A DNA stretch of 64,000 bases from Isoetes taiwanensis (GCA_021234155.1 JAJEKV010000141.1:752039-816038), one strand, 5' to 3'. Positions 1-12,228 are shown, numbered from the stretch's first letter. The notes: generated from the letters alone by a model not told the origin. Program-made: numbers and translations.

Positions 1-159
1 CACATGATTCCATTTGAAGACTTCCGTTTTAAAAAGCATGTCCACCTCCAAAATTGGTGCATAAATTTTAAAGTTGTGAAGGTAAAAATATGGCACTTTA
101 GGAGTGGAGCATAAACTCTACACACATATACTACATTCATAGTGGAGCTACCTGAAATA

Positions 160-634
160 GACTCTTGCTCAGATGCTGCCAACAGCCTAGTATCGCCATA
201 GTCCGGCGAGTGGGGGCCCAGAGACCGGACCGACCTCGTCATATAGTTGTACACTTCAGCACCTCTCAGGACAGATTATATGTGCTCCAGCATGGCAGCC
301 ATTTGAAGAATACTAGTTTCTAGGCGATGGGGGGAGTTGTGTAAAGTCTGAGAGGCTTGGATGCAGAACAAGTGGGCAGTATACAGAGGGGGCACGGCTA
401 TCATTCGTGACCACTGGCCTGAGAACCCTTGGTTGGGATATGCATAGTGCCTTATTAGTTCTTTTTGTTATTTCTTTGGTATTTTGTTACGTGGCTTAGT
501 TCCATGCTGTGTTTTGTTTAGGCTTAGGCCTTTTTGTTTCGTTGGAGGCTCATGCCCTCTTTCTTTGTTCTGGTCCCATAACCCGATTGGGTTCTCGTGG
601 ACGATAAAAAACATATCTTATCTTATTATTTTTC
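160..634 (+). mobile_element. 5'-truncated non-LTR retroelement 3' end with pentanucleotide tail
   Basis: No coding frame is seen. The segment ends in a GGTCCCATA...GGTTCTCGTGGACGATAAAAA block followed by a short TATCT repeat at about 610-628. The same block, with a different pentamer tail, recurs at 47390-47453, and a shorter version lies at 1150-1190. A shared 3' end plus short simple tails is typical of non-LTR elements or SINEs that copy from their 3' end. The left limit at about 160 is a guess. Confidence 0.4.
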
Positions 635-876
635 AAGGAACCATTAGATAGTAGAAAAAAGATTCTATCAAATGTTGGAAGGTGATTGCTATGTCAAATT
701 TTGTATTTTAAATGTAGAACTGATGTTAATTTTTCTGGGAAGACATAAGATAAATTTCAATTTCAATTAGGAAAAAAGTACAATAAGCTGAGAGGCAGGT
801 TTAAAACTCAAAGGGTGAAAATGTCCCTCTATGAAAGTCTACCTAGATATCTCAAACTTTTGTTTAGTGTAACTCT

Positions 877-1027
<151 letters not shown>

Positions 1028-1149
1028 CACCCATGACCAATGTTAGTATTGAGACCATATAAGTTTTGTTTAAAATAGAATAGCAGTCATGACATGAGAG
1101 CAGAATTCATCAATATCATCTAATAAGTATGGAATATCCATCACTTTTT

Positions 1150-1190
1150 GCAAAAATGGTTCTCCGAGGACAATAAAACCCAATTCAATT
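1150..1190 (+). mobile_element. LINE/SINE 3'-tail-like fragment
   Basis: Reads GGTTCTCCGAGGACAATAAAA followed by an AATTC-type pentamer repeat. It matches the 3' block at 590-628 and 47400-47450 but has another tail sequence. Too short to assign to a family. Confidence 0.3.
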
Positions 1191-1431
1191 CAAAAATACA
1201 CAGTGAGCTCTTTATTGAATGTGGAGAAATATCCACTCTCATTATGCAATGATTCATTAAGCTTAAAAGAAAATCTATTAAAATATTCAAATAAAGGAAT
1301 ATACAGTAAAAATGATTCAATCATTAGAAATGATACCTTAGAACAACCTTGATTCTCCTTCCTCCTCCTATCTACAACAATCTGCATTGACTTCATAATC
1401 CACCTCATGTGTACCATCTCATATAGATGTA

Positions 1432-2046
1432 TATGCAGCAACATACATTAATTGTCACGCCATTCTCGTGTTGCAACTCGCAAGATACAACAACATCCAA
1501 TAAATAGATTTTTCATTTATCTCAATAACAATTAAAAATGAAAATTAAAAAACATAGGGAATATCCAGTTATATCACTTGAACCCCAAAAATAAAATTTT
1601 TTGCTACATATGTTGAGTAGTCTACCTGCCAAGAACTTATCACTGGGGTTAAAAAACCTCGCCCTTTCGATCTTTCAAGGAAAAACCCGTGATAAGTCCT
1701 CGGCAACGGCTTGGACAAATGCAAGGCTGCTAAAAACGATCCCATAAAAATCCAAGCTTCATCGAGAAACCGGGTTCGCGCATAGGCTAAGATAGAAGAG
1801 GTTAGAAAATAGGCTAAGAACCGCCAAGAAACATTAATCCATGCAAGAAGAAGCCCCTCCTTTATATCATAGAAAAGAAACAGGGTACAAAATTGCTAGT
1901 GGAGTACAATTTTTGGCGAAGCATATAAATACATAACTATGAGAGCACAACGAGAAGACTCGGACCATCATGACCGTCAAATCAACGGCTGGAATTTCTT
2001 AATATGAGCCAATGCTTCGTAACGTAGTGGCTCTCCATTTGTGGCA
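1432..2046. repeat. Outer part of left copy of an inverted repeat family
   Basis: Bases 1785-2046 read backwards match 45592-45858 closely, including the stretches around TTGGCGGTTCTTAGCC and TGGCGAAGCATATAAATAC. A second match, 1440-1500 against 45933-45975, lies beyond a non-matching 280 bp. The match resumes at 5728, so the left copy is split by 2047-5727. No coding frame is seen. Confidence 0.75.
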
Positions 2047-3279
2047 TTTGATCTACTTGACCAAATAAAGCAATCTATGGCTCATAAAAAAAGTCATCCA
2101 AAACTAAGATTATTTATGAAATTGCAGCTTCTACATACGCATATTTTGAGCACAATCATGAAAAATTAGATCAGGGTTGTCATAGAGTAGAAGCCAATAT
2201 CTCATAAAATACTTCACAGAATCCATTGTCGTCGGTTCCATTGAATTTGTAGTAGAAAAATGTTATAGGACATCAAGTTTCAATTAAATCCATTGAGTAT
2301 TTTCACTGCAAGAGGCAAAAAAACGATTTATGATGTTTTACAAAAAAAAAACTAATATCTTAAAAACTACACCACAGAATATATCATAATGCAAAAACTT
2401 CTTTAGAGGTCAATTTTCAAATTATTCTATAAAGAATTGGTAGTGGAAAGATTAAAAAAATGATTTATGGTATCTTCAAGGGAAAAGCATATATCTGTCA
2501 TGTACAGTCGTCACAATATCTCACAAAGGGCTTCGTAAAATGTAATGACGTCTGTTTCATTAGATTGGGAATGCAAAAACAAATTAGGAGGTCAAGTTTG
2601 AGTCAGTTTCATGAAGAATTCTTGTGAATCATCCAGAAAATTATTTCATCATATGCTTGTTTGAATAAGCACCAAATACTACGTGTTTAAAAACCGTTGT
2701 TTTTAAGCACTTATAAGCGGCGTCTGGATGGTGATTTCTGCGACCCAGTAGCAATTTTATACCCAACAAGGGAACTCCTGAGAGATGAGAAAGCGTTGAT
2801 GAGAAGTCGAAGAAGAACTCCACAATAAATAGCAATCTCCCTACCGGATGAGCGGCCCAAAAATGCACAATAGGCATGTATGCAACACATGCAATGCATA
2901 GATGCTCGTCTTGCCCAAGAATCCCGATCTGCTAATGCCCAACTGTTTTCTGAGCATCCAGCATACCGAGTTCTGCACCTCTTTTGTCATGCCTACGATT
3001 CGGATCCTGTTATCCTCAATGCTCGCCTCCAATTACTTCAAGGCCTCAATCGGCACATGGTTTGCCGTCAAAAGCTTGCTTATGTAAAAATGTCAAAAGC
3101 TTGCTTTATGTGAAGCCGTTTGTTTTTTGCATGTTTACTTCAATAACAATATCAAAACTTGGCAATGTCATTTTAGTATCAATCTATGGAAATGTCAAAA
3201 GCTTGCCTTCATGCAAAGTCTTTTGCAACATTTTATACAGTCCTATAACATTTAATGTCACTTTCCAATAGGGAGGATC
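2047..3279 (+). other. No gene recognised; possible protein fragment at 2880-3113
   Basis: Mostly AT-rich sequence without a recognisable gene. The only protein-like stretch is a plus frame at 2880-3113 beginning MQHMQCIDARLAQESR, which has a transposon-protein flavour but which I cannot assign. The stretch belongs to the 3.7 kb segment absent from the right copy of the inverted repeat. Confidence 0.25.
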
Positions 3280-3715
3280 AAATTGTCTTATACAGAATAT
3301 TGTTATTGGGTACATATTCTAAATGAGGTGCACCCTGGACTACCTTGGTCATCAAATCTATTATGTTGCGGCCTCTGGGCGCCTCTCGTTTTGATTATGG
3401 TCATTTATGATTGGGGGTGCTTGAGCAACTCCGCCTGCATACCATCCAGGTCTGGCGCTTTTCCATTGAATAGATGATGTAGGCCCTGGTCTAGATCTAC
3501 CTCTGTGATTTCCAGCGCTGGGCCATGTTGTGAGGGTACCGTCGTCTGTGCTCCCTGAGGATCATAAAGCTGCTGCAGGTATTGGCCCCCCGCTATTCGG
3601 ATGTGATGTTCTCTTTATGTTGTATTGGCTTTCTGAGCACCCTTCGCTCGAAGGTCCTGGGATGACAGTCCAGGAGGAAGAATATTTCCTGCTAATGGAT
3701 CACGATGTACCTGGC

Positions 3716-4245
3716 CTTATTAACCTTAAGGAGAAGGCGATATTGTCTGATGGCGTGTGGACGTAGAGCAGGGTCTGTGACCTAGCAGAGCCAGCATTTA
3801 TGTTCCTTGCACTCTGCATCAAACCAATGGCTATGCGAGAAGGTCGTGGCCTCCCGTGGTCCGTTGGGGATAGTTTCTCCCAAAGCACCTTGCTGCCAAC
3901 GTCCCAAGGATGTCAATCAGCCTATCTGCCTCTTGGTCTAGTGTAAAGGATTGAAAAATGTCTGCCAAGTCATCTATGAGCATCCGGGCGTAAGTCTCTG
4001 TGTGTTCATAGTCCAATCACAGCAGACATAGGAGGTGGGGACAACTTGCCAAGCTAGTTGCAAGTAGAGTAGTAGGTGGTTGGAGTCCACCTCCTCATCC
4101 CTACTATCTGTTCTCACTTGGAAATGGCTCTACCCAACTGCCTGTGTTGCCAATGTCATTATATAGATCGATATAAGGGTCCAGCTTATCCACATACGTG
4201 TGGATGTGGCAGAAGTTGCTCTTGGTATGTGGGAAGTAGCAGGCC
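3716..4245 (-). pseudogene. Endonuclease and post-endonuclease linker remnants of degenerate LINE
   Basis: Broken minus frames. About 4245-4105 gives AACYFPHT and DPYIDLYNDI, resembling the strand before the GDFN motif of AP-type endonucleases. About 4016-3835 gives an acidic helix (DDLADIFQSFTLDQEADRLI). About 3826-3716 gives SHWFDAECKE, a stop, then IRQYRLLLKVNKARYI, the W(F/W)D.EC...Y..L...K..Y pattern that follows the endonuclease in many LINE ORF2 proteins. At least three frame changes separate them. Confidence 0.45.
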
Positions 4246-4263
4246 GCCACAAAGAGAAGGTTG

Positions 4264-4965
4264 TCACTTCAGTGCTGCACGCGCACCTATAGTCTCCCTT
4301 TTGCCATGGGAAGCTCTGACAATTCTAAGAGACCATGCAGAGGCACAATCTCTATTTGCTGTTAGAAGCTGTGCCTGTTGATTCAGTGGAGATTCCATAA
4401 GGAGGGACGGTAGAGGTGGAGGCAACATGCAGTGTGCAGGCAGCAGCCGGTGCAGGTGCAGTGGAGGTTGCATGTGGCATGCAACTAGTGGCAGGTGAGG
4501 CAATAGCGACAGGGTGTATGCTTGTGATGGTTGCAGCAATGGCATGGTCTGGAGTAGCTGGGGCTTTAGTAGCAGGACCCCTGAGGGTTTTGCAATACTT
4601 GCAGCATCATTTGATGGCCGGAATATTTGCATCTTATCCCGGATAAGTCTTTTAGCTCCTCCATGTTTTTGGACGCTCTTGACCTTATCTAGCTCGTGCC
4701 TGTAGTCTTCTTGTTGTGCAGGAGTCAGATCTCGGTCTACGTATAGGGCGATCCCTTGCAGGTGTCTTCCCTCACGCAGAATGGTTGCTCGCTCTTGTGC
4801 ATCCCCGACCATGAATATGGCTACCCGAGGGCAGTTAGGATGTTGGGCTCCATGGCATCTTTCTCTGACAATGTGTATGGGCATATGGAACATCATTCGA
4901 GCAAGGATATGCATCTGAAGTTGGTGGATGAGGTTCTCTCCTGCCTCCTCTGCCAGGCCACGCAT
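4264..4965 (-). pseudogene. ORF1-like RNA-binding segment followed by low-complexity tail
   Basis: A 233-codon minus frame. Residues about 45-115 (PRVAIFMVGDAQERATILRE ... YVDRDLTPAQQEDYRHELDK) have the look of an ORF1p RRM/C-terminal domain: a hydrophobic strand, an R..IL..GR motif, a D(R/L)T/S patch, then a basic helix. The rest is Leu/Pro/His-rich and may be out of frame. It lies directly downstream of the coiled-coil frame. Confidence 0.4.
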
Positions 4966-5190
4966 TACCAGATTGTGGCTCCTTCGTCTCCGCTCTTAGA
5001 GCTCTCTGATGGTCGGATCGGCAGATGAAGCTTGCATTGGCTGTGGCCTGCGCTGGGGCGGCGGTGGTATTGGCCAACTTGGTGGTGCAGCTGTGGGTGG
5101 CCTTGATTGATGTCGTGTAGGTCGTTGGGCATGTGGGACTGCCTTGGCATGTGCGTTAGCCTCTCTTTTCTGGAGCCGAGAGCTCAATTC

Positions 5191-5716
5191 CTATTGGACT
5201 CGCTGTTGTTTTGCCAGTTCATGCATACACCCCTGTAGCTGCTCATGAGCTTCTGCATGGAGGCCCTTGCCTTGCTGGGCGACGGCTGCTTGCAACTGCT
5301 GCAATTCACGATCTTCACTAGCAAAGTTGTGCTCGAGGTTCTGCAAGTGGGTGTTCAGGCCAGGGTTCATCTCTACAGAGGGCACTTCCCATGTCTCGAC
5401 CCTGCTCAGGAGAGCTCTCAAATGGCATCATGATAGTAGCCTCTTCAGCTTCTGATTGAAGGAGGGAAATGGTTAACATTGTCTCCTGTTTCGCATGCTT
5501 CCTGTCTTGTGTCATGGCTTCCATGGTGGTGAAGAGGGAGTCCACACAAGCCCGCAGGTCGAGAGACCCAGCAAGCCAAGAACTCCACTCCATATAATAT
5601 GATGAAATAATCTGCTCGCTTAGTAGTTTTACCTCTCTAGGAGATAGTAGGTATAATTCATTTAGATGAGGATCCATTTTTCCATCATCATTCTTCTGCC
5701 CAACAATTTTATTCAC
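5191..5716 (-). pseudogene. ORF1-like N-terminal coiled-coil region of degenerate LINE
   Basis: Two overlapping minus frames (5716-5318 and 5421-5191) must be shifted to read through. The first begins MNKIVGQKNDDGK and contains a helical, Ser/Glu-rich stretch. The second contains NLEHNFASEDRELQQLQAAV and HAEAHEQLQGCMHEL, heptad-like and probably a coiled coil. A coiled coil ahead of an RNA-binding fold is the plan of L1 ORF1 proteins; assignment here rests on that order, not on a recognised family. Confidence 0.4.
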
Positions 5717-5727
5717 ATTAGAGGCTG

Positions 5728-8165
5728 CAGTCTCCTCTTCATTAGGTGGAAGATTCTGCTCCTTAGTGACAAAATGTCTATGCAGCTTATTTTCGAGAAT
5801 ACAAATACATAACCCCTAATACAGCTTTACTAGGAGCTCCTGTGCATATTCGAGATCTCCAATCTCAAGGTACTATTCAATTCTATATAATCTTGTCTCA
5901 CCTCATAGTGGGATGTGTTCATCAATGGTCCTTGATCAGAGATGCAAAAACCTTCAATCCGTTCTGCATGTTCTTGTCGCTTTGATTGGTGAGATATACT
6001 CCTCAATGTCATCAATGAGGGATACCAGTATCCCCTGCTCAAAAGGAATGAGTTAGTAGAATAATTTAGAGAAAATTTTCTAAAACAAGTATTCTAGAAT
6101 ATATATTCTACAATAAAATATTTTGACGACATGGTTCCTAATAAAACTAGCAAACTGAAATCACTTAATATACATAGAACCATACAGGCATCTAGACAAA
6201 GTACAAGCCTTAAGCCTAACAATGTCTAGATTTCTTAGTCTTTGAAAGAACTAAGAAACAAGACTAGTCCCATGTGTCAATGCCACTACTATTTCAAGCA
6301 TATAAAATAATAGTTTTCAAGCACATCCAATCAACCTATAATATGACAAATCATCCAATATAAGCTTGTATACAAGGATAGATGTAGAATAGTGCTTGAT
6401 GGACAATAAACCCAACTTTAAGCGTTAAACGAGATGCTTTATTCAATCAAAGCATTGAGCAGTCTAATAAAATGCAAGAGATCATGCAACCATGAAAATT
6501 AAATTAATGAATACTTCATAAATCATAGTACAACATGATGTACATATTGTACAAAATGATAGATCAAGTAAATATGTTTAAACAGCATGATGTACATATC
6601 TTACAAAAAGATAGATCAAGTAAATATGTTTAAACAACTGTACAAACCAGTATATTCTACTTTTTATGAAGAGGTATGAATATCGTAGTAAAGACAATAG
6701 ATAATATAAAAAAAAAAAAACCCCCGGTGTTATGTAATCCAGTAGCCAGATTCACTAAAGTCTTCAGTGTATTACTAGCAACAACATGCAGAATATCGAG
6801 TCATACATCCAGCGCATGCATAATATTTGTAGCAGAAAATAGCTTAAATGCAAATAGGTATCCAAATCCAAAAATCATCTAGACTTGCTTTCAGCATCCC
6901 CCATCTGCTGCGGCCGTCTAATTATAAATCATGGCAAGGAGAATCATACCAGTTTGTTAGGATTTGGTCCATCTTTCAATTTGTTGCCTTATCCTCTGGC
7001 CGTTAGATGCACAATCAAACATTTAGCATTATGTTTCGACAAACCCCAACGTAAAGAACTCCGTCAAATGATTGTCCTAATTTAGAGTTAGGTTATGATC
7101 GTTAACAATTTTTAAGAAAAGCTTATGCATTAAAAAGCTCATATAAATCTTATTCAATAATATTAAACCATACTCTCCATTGGTAGAGATGTGAGTTACA
7201 GATTCAAAGTCTTTAGCCAATGTTCTTCGTGTTTAGCACCTAAAATGTAAGGTGCCACATTTTTTCCACCTATTAAGTTGGAAACTAGAAGGAAAATTCC
7301 AAAAAAAATTGCAAACCATCATGTGTTTAGTTATACGGATTATTCCAAGTCCACATAATCAAGCCAATGCGTTCTTAGTTATAGATAAGATGTAAACTAA
7401 GATAATCTTTCGTAAACTTTGATAAAATGTAACCTTAGATCTAACCTTATGCAGCCTTAGAAAACAACAAATTCTTAGACTAAAATCCCCTTTTCTGGAC
7501 TGCCATCTCCTGACCCATTTCTCCTCATCCCCCATTCTTCTTTTTCTAAATCCTATGTTCTAAATTGCAATCTCCCATTACTCTCTCATTACAGCTTATT
7601 GCCCCTAAACTACCCTATTTTCTCCTCATTCCTCATTCTTTATTTCTATTGTAAATTCCAATATTCTAAATTGCCATCCCTCATTACTCCTTATTACTAA
7701 CTTACCATGTTTCTCCTTATCCCCCATTCTTCTATTTTTATTGTAAAACCCCATGTCCTGAATTGCAATCCCCTTATTGCTCCCTCATTACTCCTACCCC
7801 ATATCTTCTCATCCCTCATTCTTCTATTTTTATTGTAAATCCCATCTTCTATATTGTAATCCCCCCTATTGCTCGCTCGTTACCTCTATTACCCATGACT
7901 ACCCCATTTTGCCACATCCCCCATTTTTTATTTTTATTGGAAATCCCCATATTCTAAATTGCAATCCCCCCATTACTGCCTCATTACCCCTACTACCCTT
8001 GACTACCTAATTTCTCATCATCCCTCATTCTTAATCTATTGTAAATCCCCATATTCTAAGTTGCAATCTACCTATTACTCACTCATTGCCGCTAACCAGG
8101 GCTTAGATTTGATGACTTTTACGGCTGTTTTTGGCATTTTTACCCCTCAAAACAGTTAGATTTTT
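5728..8165. repeat. Left copy (inner part) of inverted repeat family
   Basis: Read backwards this matches 43252-45590 over almost its whole length with many substitutions and small indels, for example the GGGATACYRGYATCCCTCATTGATGACAT region (about 6000-6040 against 45286-45320) and the GTTTAAACA tracts near 6570-6640. It ends at 8165 in an ACCCCTCAAAACAG block matched at 43260. No protein is encoded. It is probably an old, non-autonomous or long-decayed mobile element. Confidence 0.8.
7480..8095 (+). repeat. Imperfect minisatellite, about 100 bp unit, about 6 units
   Basis: The phrase TTCTAAATTGCAATC(C) recurs at about 7558, 7661, 7755, 7848, 7952 and 8054 (spacings 93-104), each time followed by ATTACTCCCTCATTAC..., CTCCTCATCCC, CATTCTTCTATTTTTATTG. 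The same array is present, inverted, at about 43320-43850. Open frames here are repeat artefacts. Confidence 0.85.
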
Positions 8166-8212
8166 TTTTGGGTTGCCCCAAGGGGGCAAACCCTTGTTGA
8201 TGTGGGTTTTCA
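8166..8212 (+). repeat. Short dispersed hairpin repeat, copy 1
   Basis: TTTTGGGTTGCCCC AAG GGGGCAAACCC then TTGATGTGGGTTTT. The core can fold on itself (GGTTGCCCC/GGGGCAAACC). A second copy lies at 12229-12277 in the same orientation. It abuts the end of the inverted-repeat copy. Confidence 0.55.
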
Positions 8213-8782
8213 GCATATTCTAAGCATATGCTGGAATATGCCTAGAATATGCTGGCAACTACTCCAAACTGGCCGTTGGCTGTAAACTGGCGGTAGCCTA
8301 TGTTAGTAGTCCAGCCTAGTCGCCTGTGTTCAAACCGGCAAACCGCATCCATTCTATAGGAGATCCGGCAGTTCACAGTGGCGCAATACATGGTACACCT
8401 GCAAACTTCTAAATTTTTCTTGAATGGGGCTGAATTCGCTCAAAATTAAGCTCAAAATTGAAGGGATCTGATACCATATGAGCTATGAAGATGAGGATTC
8501 CCGTGTATACCTGAGAACGGCATCATATCTTAATGGAGCCAGTGGAGAAGGTCGAGCAATGGATATGTTGCAAAGAAAACAAAAGCATGCAGATGTATGC
8601 AGGTGTATGGAGGCAATTTATATGCCAAGGGTGAAGCACTCTCTACCTTGTGCAATGTTATGGGATTGGGTATGGGTATTCATTTGGCTTCTTGGACTTG
8701 CACATCTCTTAAGGGAAAGGTTGTTTTTACATCCGTGCTATGGTGATTACAAAACTATTTAATTTGTGATTCTGATTGTGGG
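8213..8782 (+). other. No certain gene; PBS-like decamer at 8467-8476
   Basis: TCTGATACCA at 8467-8476 is, on the minus strand, TGGTATCAGA, the start of a tRNA-Met primer site; a following plus frame (8478-8762) is of unknown nature. It could be the edge of a decayed LTR element or chance. Confidence 0.2.
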
Positions 8783-11568
8783 ATGTCAATTGTTGTGGAT
8801 CGTCCTATAGCAGACAAGATTAGGAAATCTCAACTGCGGCACATGAAGAGACCATCTTCAGCAATCTTGTCTTTGCTTCATAGCATCACAGTTGGACCAT
8901 CCATTACTTCATCCTTACATACAGGTATTAAACAACATACAATGTTACTGTTTTGGATCTTGCTCTTATTCTGCATTGTTGGCACTCCAGAACCTTGATC
9001 CATTTCTTGAGTATCAACCATTTGAGCCCATGAAGAAATTGCAAGTAGAACTGTGCTCTGGAAGGACACTTGAAGATGAATTAATGCAGGTCTTGCAGGC
9101 TGCAGATGGAAAATATAATCTTTACCATTTATGTGAAAGTGGTTCTAGCTTATGCTTATAACCTAAGTGCTGGATTGCAATTTGTACAACGTGCACCACA
9201 ATTGCCTCTTCAGTTGCGCCTAAGAAGGTGGTGCTATTCTTCCTTTCTGCTAATTGACGATAATTACATGAATTCAATGTTAGGAAATGTCGCCAGGATC
9301 CAAGGTCAAAGAAAAGAATAGATGTCTAAAAATTCGATATCTATGATAATTCATTTAGGTCTGTGATATTCCCATGTTAACTTGAAAATCCAAAGCAAAA
9401 AACACGAAGTATCAGCATTGTGCAGATGCCCTATCCGTTGCCTTACTCTTAACATTCTCAATGAGCCTGAGGGTCTTTAGTGATTCTTTGAACTATAACA
9501 TCCTCTCTTAATAAGATATCTTCCTTCCTTGCCCTGCTCTAATCTGCGAGCATCCGTTAGTCGACATTAAGTTTTTTTGCTTTTGAGTTCAATCTATGCT
9601 AAAAGAGTTGATGCATTTGAGGGGTCTGCACATGATCATAAGACTATGAAACAAGAGATACAGATAAATATTTGACTGTACACTGCTGACACAGTGCATA
9701 TCTGACGTTAGATCTATCTTTTTCACCAACATGCCATATGACTCACTCGACATCTCACCATATATTTGCTGACATGACCTACTACGAAGGAAGCTATCCA
9801 AGGGCAGTGCACATCTGAGATCTTGCTCTTGCAATTTGGCAACATTGGAGGCTTTGCAGGCCAGGGTGCTTTTAATCTGCCTCTTGATGGAACACATTTG
9901 TCTGACTTGAAGGATTTTGAAATTTTTTGATCCTCAAAGCTGATAAGTTTGGGTAGGGATGTAGCCTTATGAAAAGGCTGCCATATTATGCGCACAATCC
10001 CATAAATGGATGCTACAATTTCCTAGACTAGTGGCTCCTGGCTTCTTGGTGAAATACATGATTTCCAGGCTGGGTTATGTTGATAACTTCAAATCTTCTG
10101 ACGAAGGCTACGCCAGTGAATTATTTAATGCACCAGAAATGGTAGTAAAAATTTGAAACTGCGATTGGCTTGATTTAGAGTCTGATAGTCATTCCTTACA
10201 AGTTTTGTTTCTGCAGTTCAAAGGAGCAGTTGGCGGTATTACCCAAACTCTCAACCAGATAAATGTCCAGCATGGCTTGGACCTGCCATCACTGCAGTAA
10301 CACTGTTATCACTACTATTGGCATTGAAACCTGGGAGGATGCCCCTACGTATTCAAGGTATAAATTTTACTTAAGTTTTACATGTGGATTTTATGAACTT
10401 TATGCATGCAAGCAATCTATATGAGCATGCAACCATATGTGTACTATGAAGTTGTCTTTCAGATGGTTATGCATGACGCTAAGAAATTCATTCTATTATT
10501 ATTTCTTTTTCTTTTTTTTTGAATTTTGTCTATTCTTTTCCCAATGCCTTCAGCTGGTATTGTATGGTTTTCACCAAACAACAATTGAAGTTTCAATAAA
10601 GAATGATGGGACACGAAATCAGGTTGCTTGGTTTATACTATCATGTATCTTATCTATACCAAAACTGATATAAGATGGAGCATAAAAAATAGACCATTTG
10701 TTTTGTCTCATTAAGATTGTCCGAGTCTATTGAAAGCATATTTTTGTAAAAGCATCGAATTGTTTTACCTAGCTGTCATTTTGTTAATGCAGATCTTCAT
10801 AACCGAGAACCAAAATTGATGAAAATGGCATTAATGATCAACCTGGATGTGAAAGACAACCATGAAGAAGCAGCTGCTGGTGCTAAACATGCCAGAAGGT
10901 GAGTGCTGTAATCGATCAAAGATCTTTCGCGGCTGGGGTTTGCAAGGGCCAGTGTTTAATAGAAGTTGGCAAACACGCAAGTTTAGTATAAATGATGTTA
11001 AAAGGTTGTTAAATGCTTTCCAGTTTGAGGTTGCAAAATTGCTGAGGACAAATGCGATATTGTCAGAAACAGTTGAATTATATTTGAAGGGTTCCTTCAT
11101 TTTGGTCTTAATTTTCATGTGTCTTTTTGTGAAGAGCCTTTATGTAATCTTCCTTTTTATATGGCCTTCACCTCTGTTTCTCTCAAAAGCCTGCATTTAT
11201 CAGTGTCAAAATTCATGTAAATGCATGTATAGGAGTTTTTTGGGAGAATCTAAGATATGCTGATTGAAACAGTTCTTTGTTATCCTCATGGCATGATGAT
11301 ATTTTTATGTGGTTTTGGGAGGTTCCAAAAAAATGCCAGTATTTTTTATCCCTTTTTTTTTTCTTTAGCAAGGACAATTTTATTGGACGAACAGAATATT
11401 AGTTTTAAAATTTTCTGCCAATGCACTGACATATGTTTTGTGCCACAGCTTGAGGCTGCTGATACATGGGAAGATGAAATTGATGCCATTATTCGGAGAT
11501 TTGAAAAGCGATGGGATTGCTTGTCATTGAAATTTTGCTGGTGGTTATTGGGGCACCTAAGGTTCTAA
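8783..11568 (+). pseudogene. Unidentified exon-like fragments (possible host gene, probably decayed)
   Basis: Several protein-like plus-strand stretches lie in order. About 8783-8923 is RPIADKIRKSQLRHMKRPSS, ending at an AG/GTATTA donor. About 8990-9130 is LDPFLEYQPFEPMKKLQVEL after an AG acceptor. About 10009-10140 is LVAPGFLVKYMISRLGYVDN. Then come about 10217-10290, 10818-10901 (LMINLDVKDNHEEAAAGAKH) and about 11451-11520 (ADTWEDEIDAIIRRFEKRWD). Spacing and splice-like borders suggest an intron-containing gene. Stops interrupt several pieces (for example after 10290). I do not recognise the family. Confidence 0.3.
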
Positions 11569-11573
11569 CAAAT

Positions 11574-11688
11574 TATGTTGGGAGACACATTGTTGCAAAG
11601 ATGGTCAGCAATCATTACTTGAAAAAATTTATGTTGGAAGACACATTGTTGCAAAGATAGTCATGAATCATTACTTAGAAAATTTTAG
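11574..11688 (+). repeat. 57-bp imperfect tandem duplication
   Basis: ATGTTGGRAGACACATTGTT plus GCAAAGATRGTCA...ATCATTACTT occurs twice back to back with a few substitutions. Confidence 0.85.
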
Positions 11689-12228
11689 CCAAAGCAATTA
11701 ATTGTAGGCCCACATGTAAAAGTAAAATGCTTGTAGGTGTTTTCTTTACTTGCAAAATGGTTATTTTCGGACTTTCCTTTGCTTTGTTTTAATAATTTTA
11801 GGTTTGTAACACATTTGGATTTCTAATGTTTGCCATTCGAACCTTTGTCTAAAACCCATATAGTTTTATCCTTTTTTCTTTCAAAATAGTCTAAATTTGC
11901 AAAATTCGTTGTGCTTAGAGGCACGTTATAGGCAAATAGAAGTGTGACATGTTTAATCATTAGATCTCTCGGGTTTATCTTGGCTAGAAAAAATCAAGAC
12001 AATTATGAGCATAGGGGCTCATCTTATTTGCTTATGCAATATTTGGACATCTTGAAGTTGGCTTCATCATCCTTGAGCAAGCATGTTAAGAAGGCAGTAT
12101 AAGTAGAACTTTGTTGATCTCTTCCTTTCGAGCAAGCATGTTATTAAAGGCAATATAAGTAAGCTTTGTCGATATCGTCCTAGTATAAATCTTAGCATAG
12201 ATTAACCTTTTGAAGATGAAATACAAAT

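Larger units (their letters stand above)
3280..5727 (-). mobile_element. Degenerate non-LTR retrotransposon inside left inverted-repeat copy
   Basis: On the minus strand, in order, are a coiled-coil-like frame (5716-5191), an RNA-binding-like domain (about 4965-4700), an endonuclease-like remnant (about 4245-4105) and a linker with WFDAECKE (about 3826-3716). That order matches an L1-type element with ORF1 followed by the endonuclease/RT ORF. No reverse transcriptase core is visible, so the element was lost or truncated downstream. Stops and frameshifts occur throughout. Its clade differs from the LINE at 26.7-33.5 kb. Confidence 0.5.

Noticed and set aside
7763-8159. Pro/His/Ile-rich open frames
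   Set aside because: They follow the 100-bp minisatellite unit and recur in the inverted copy as repeat artefacts.
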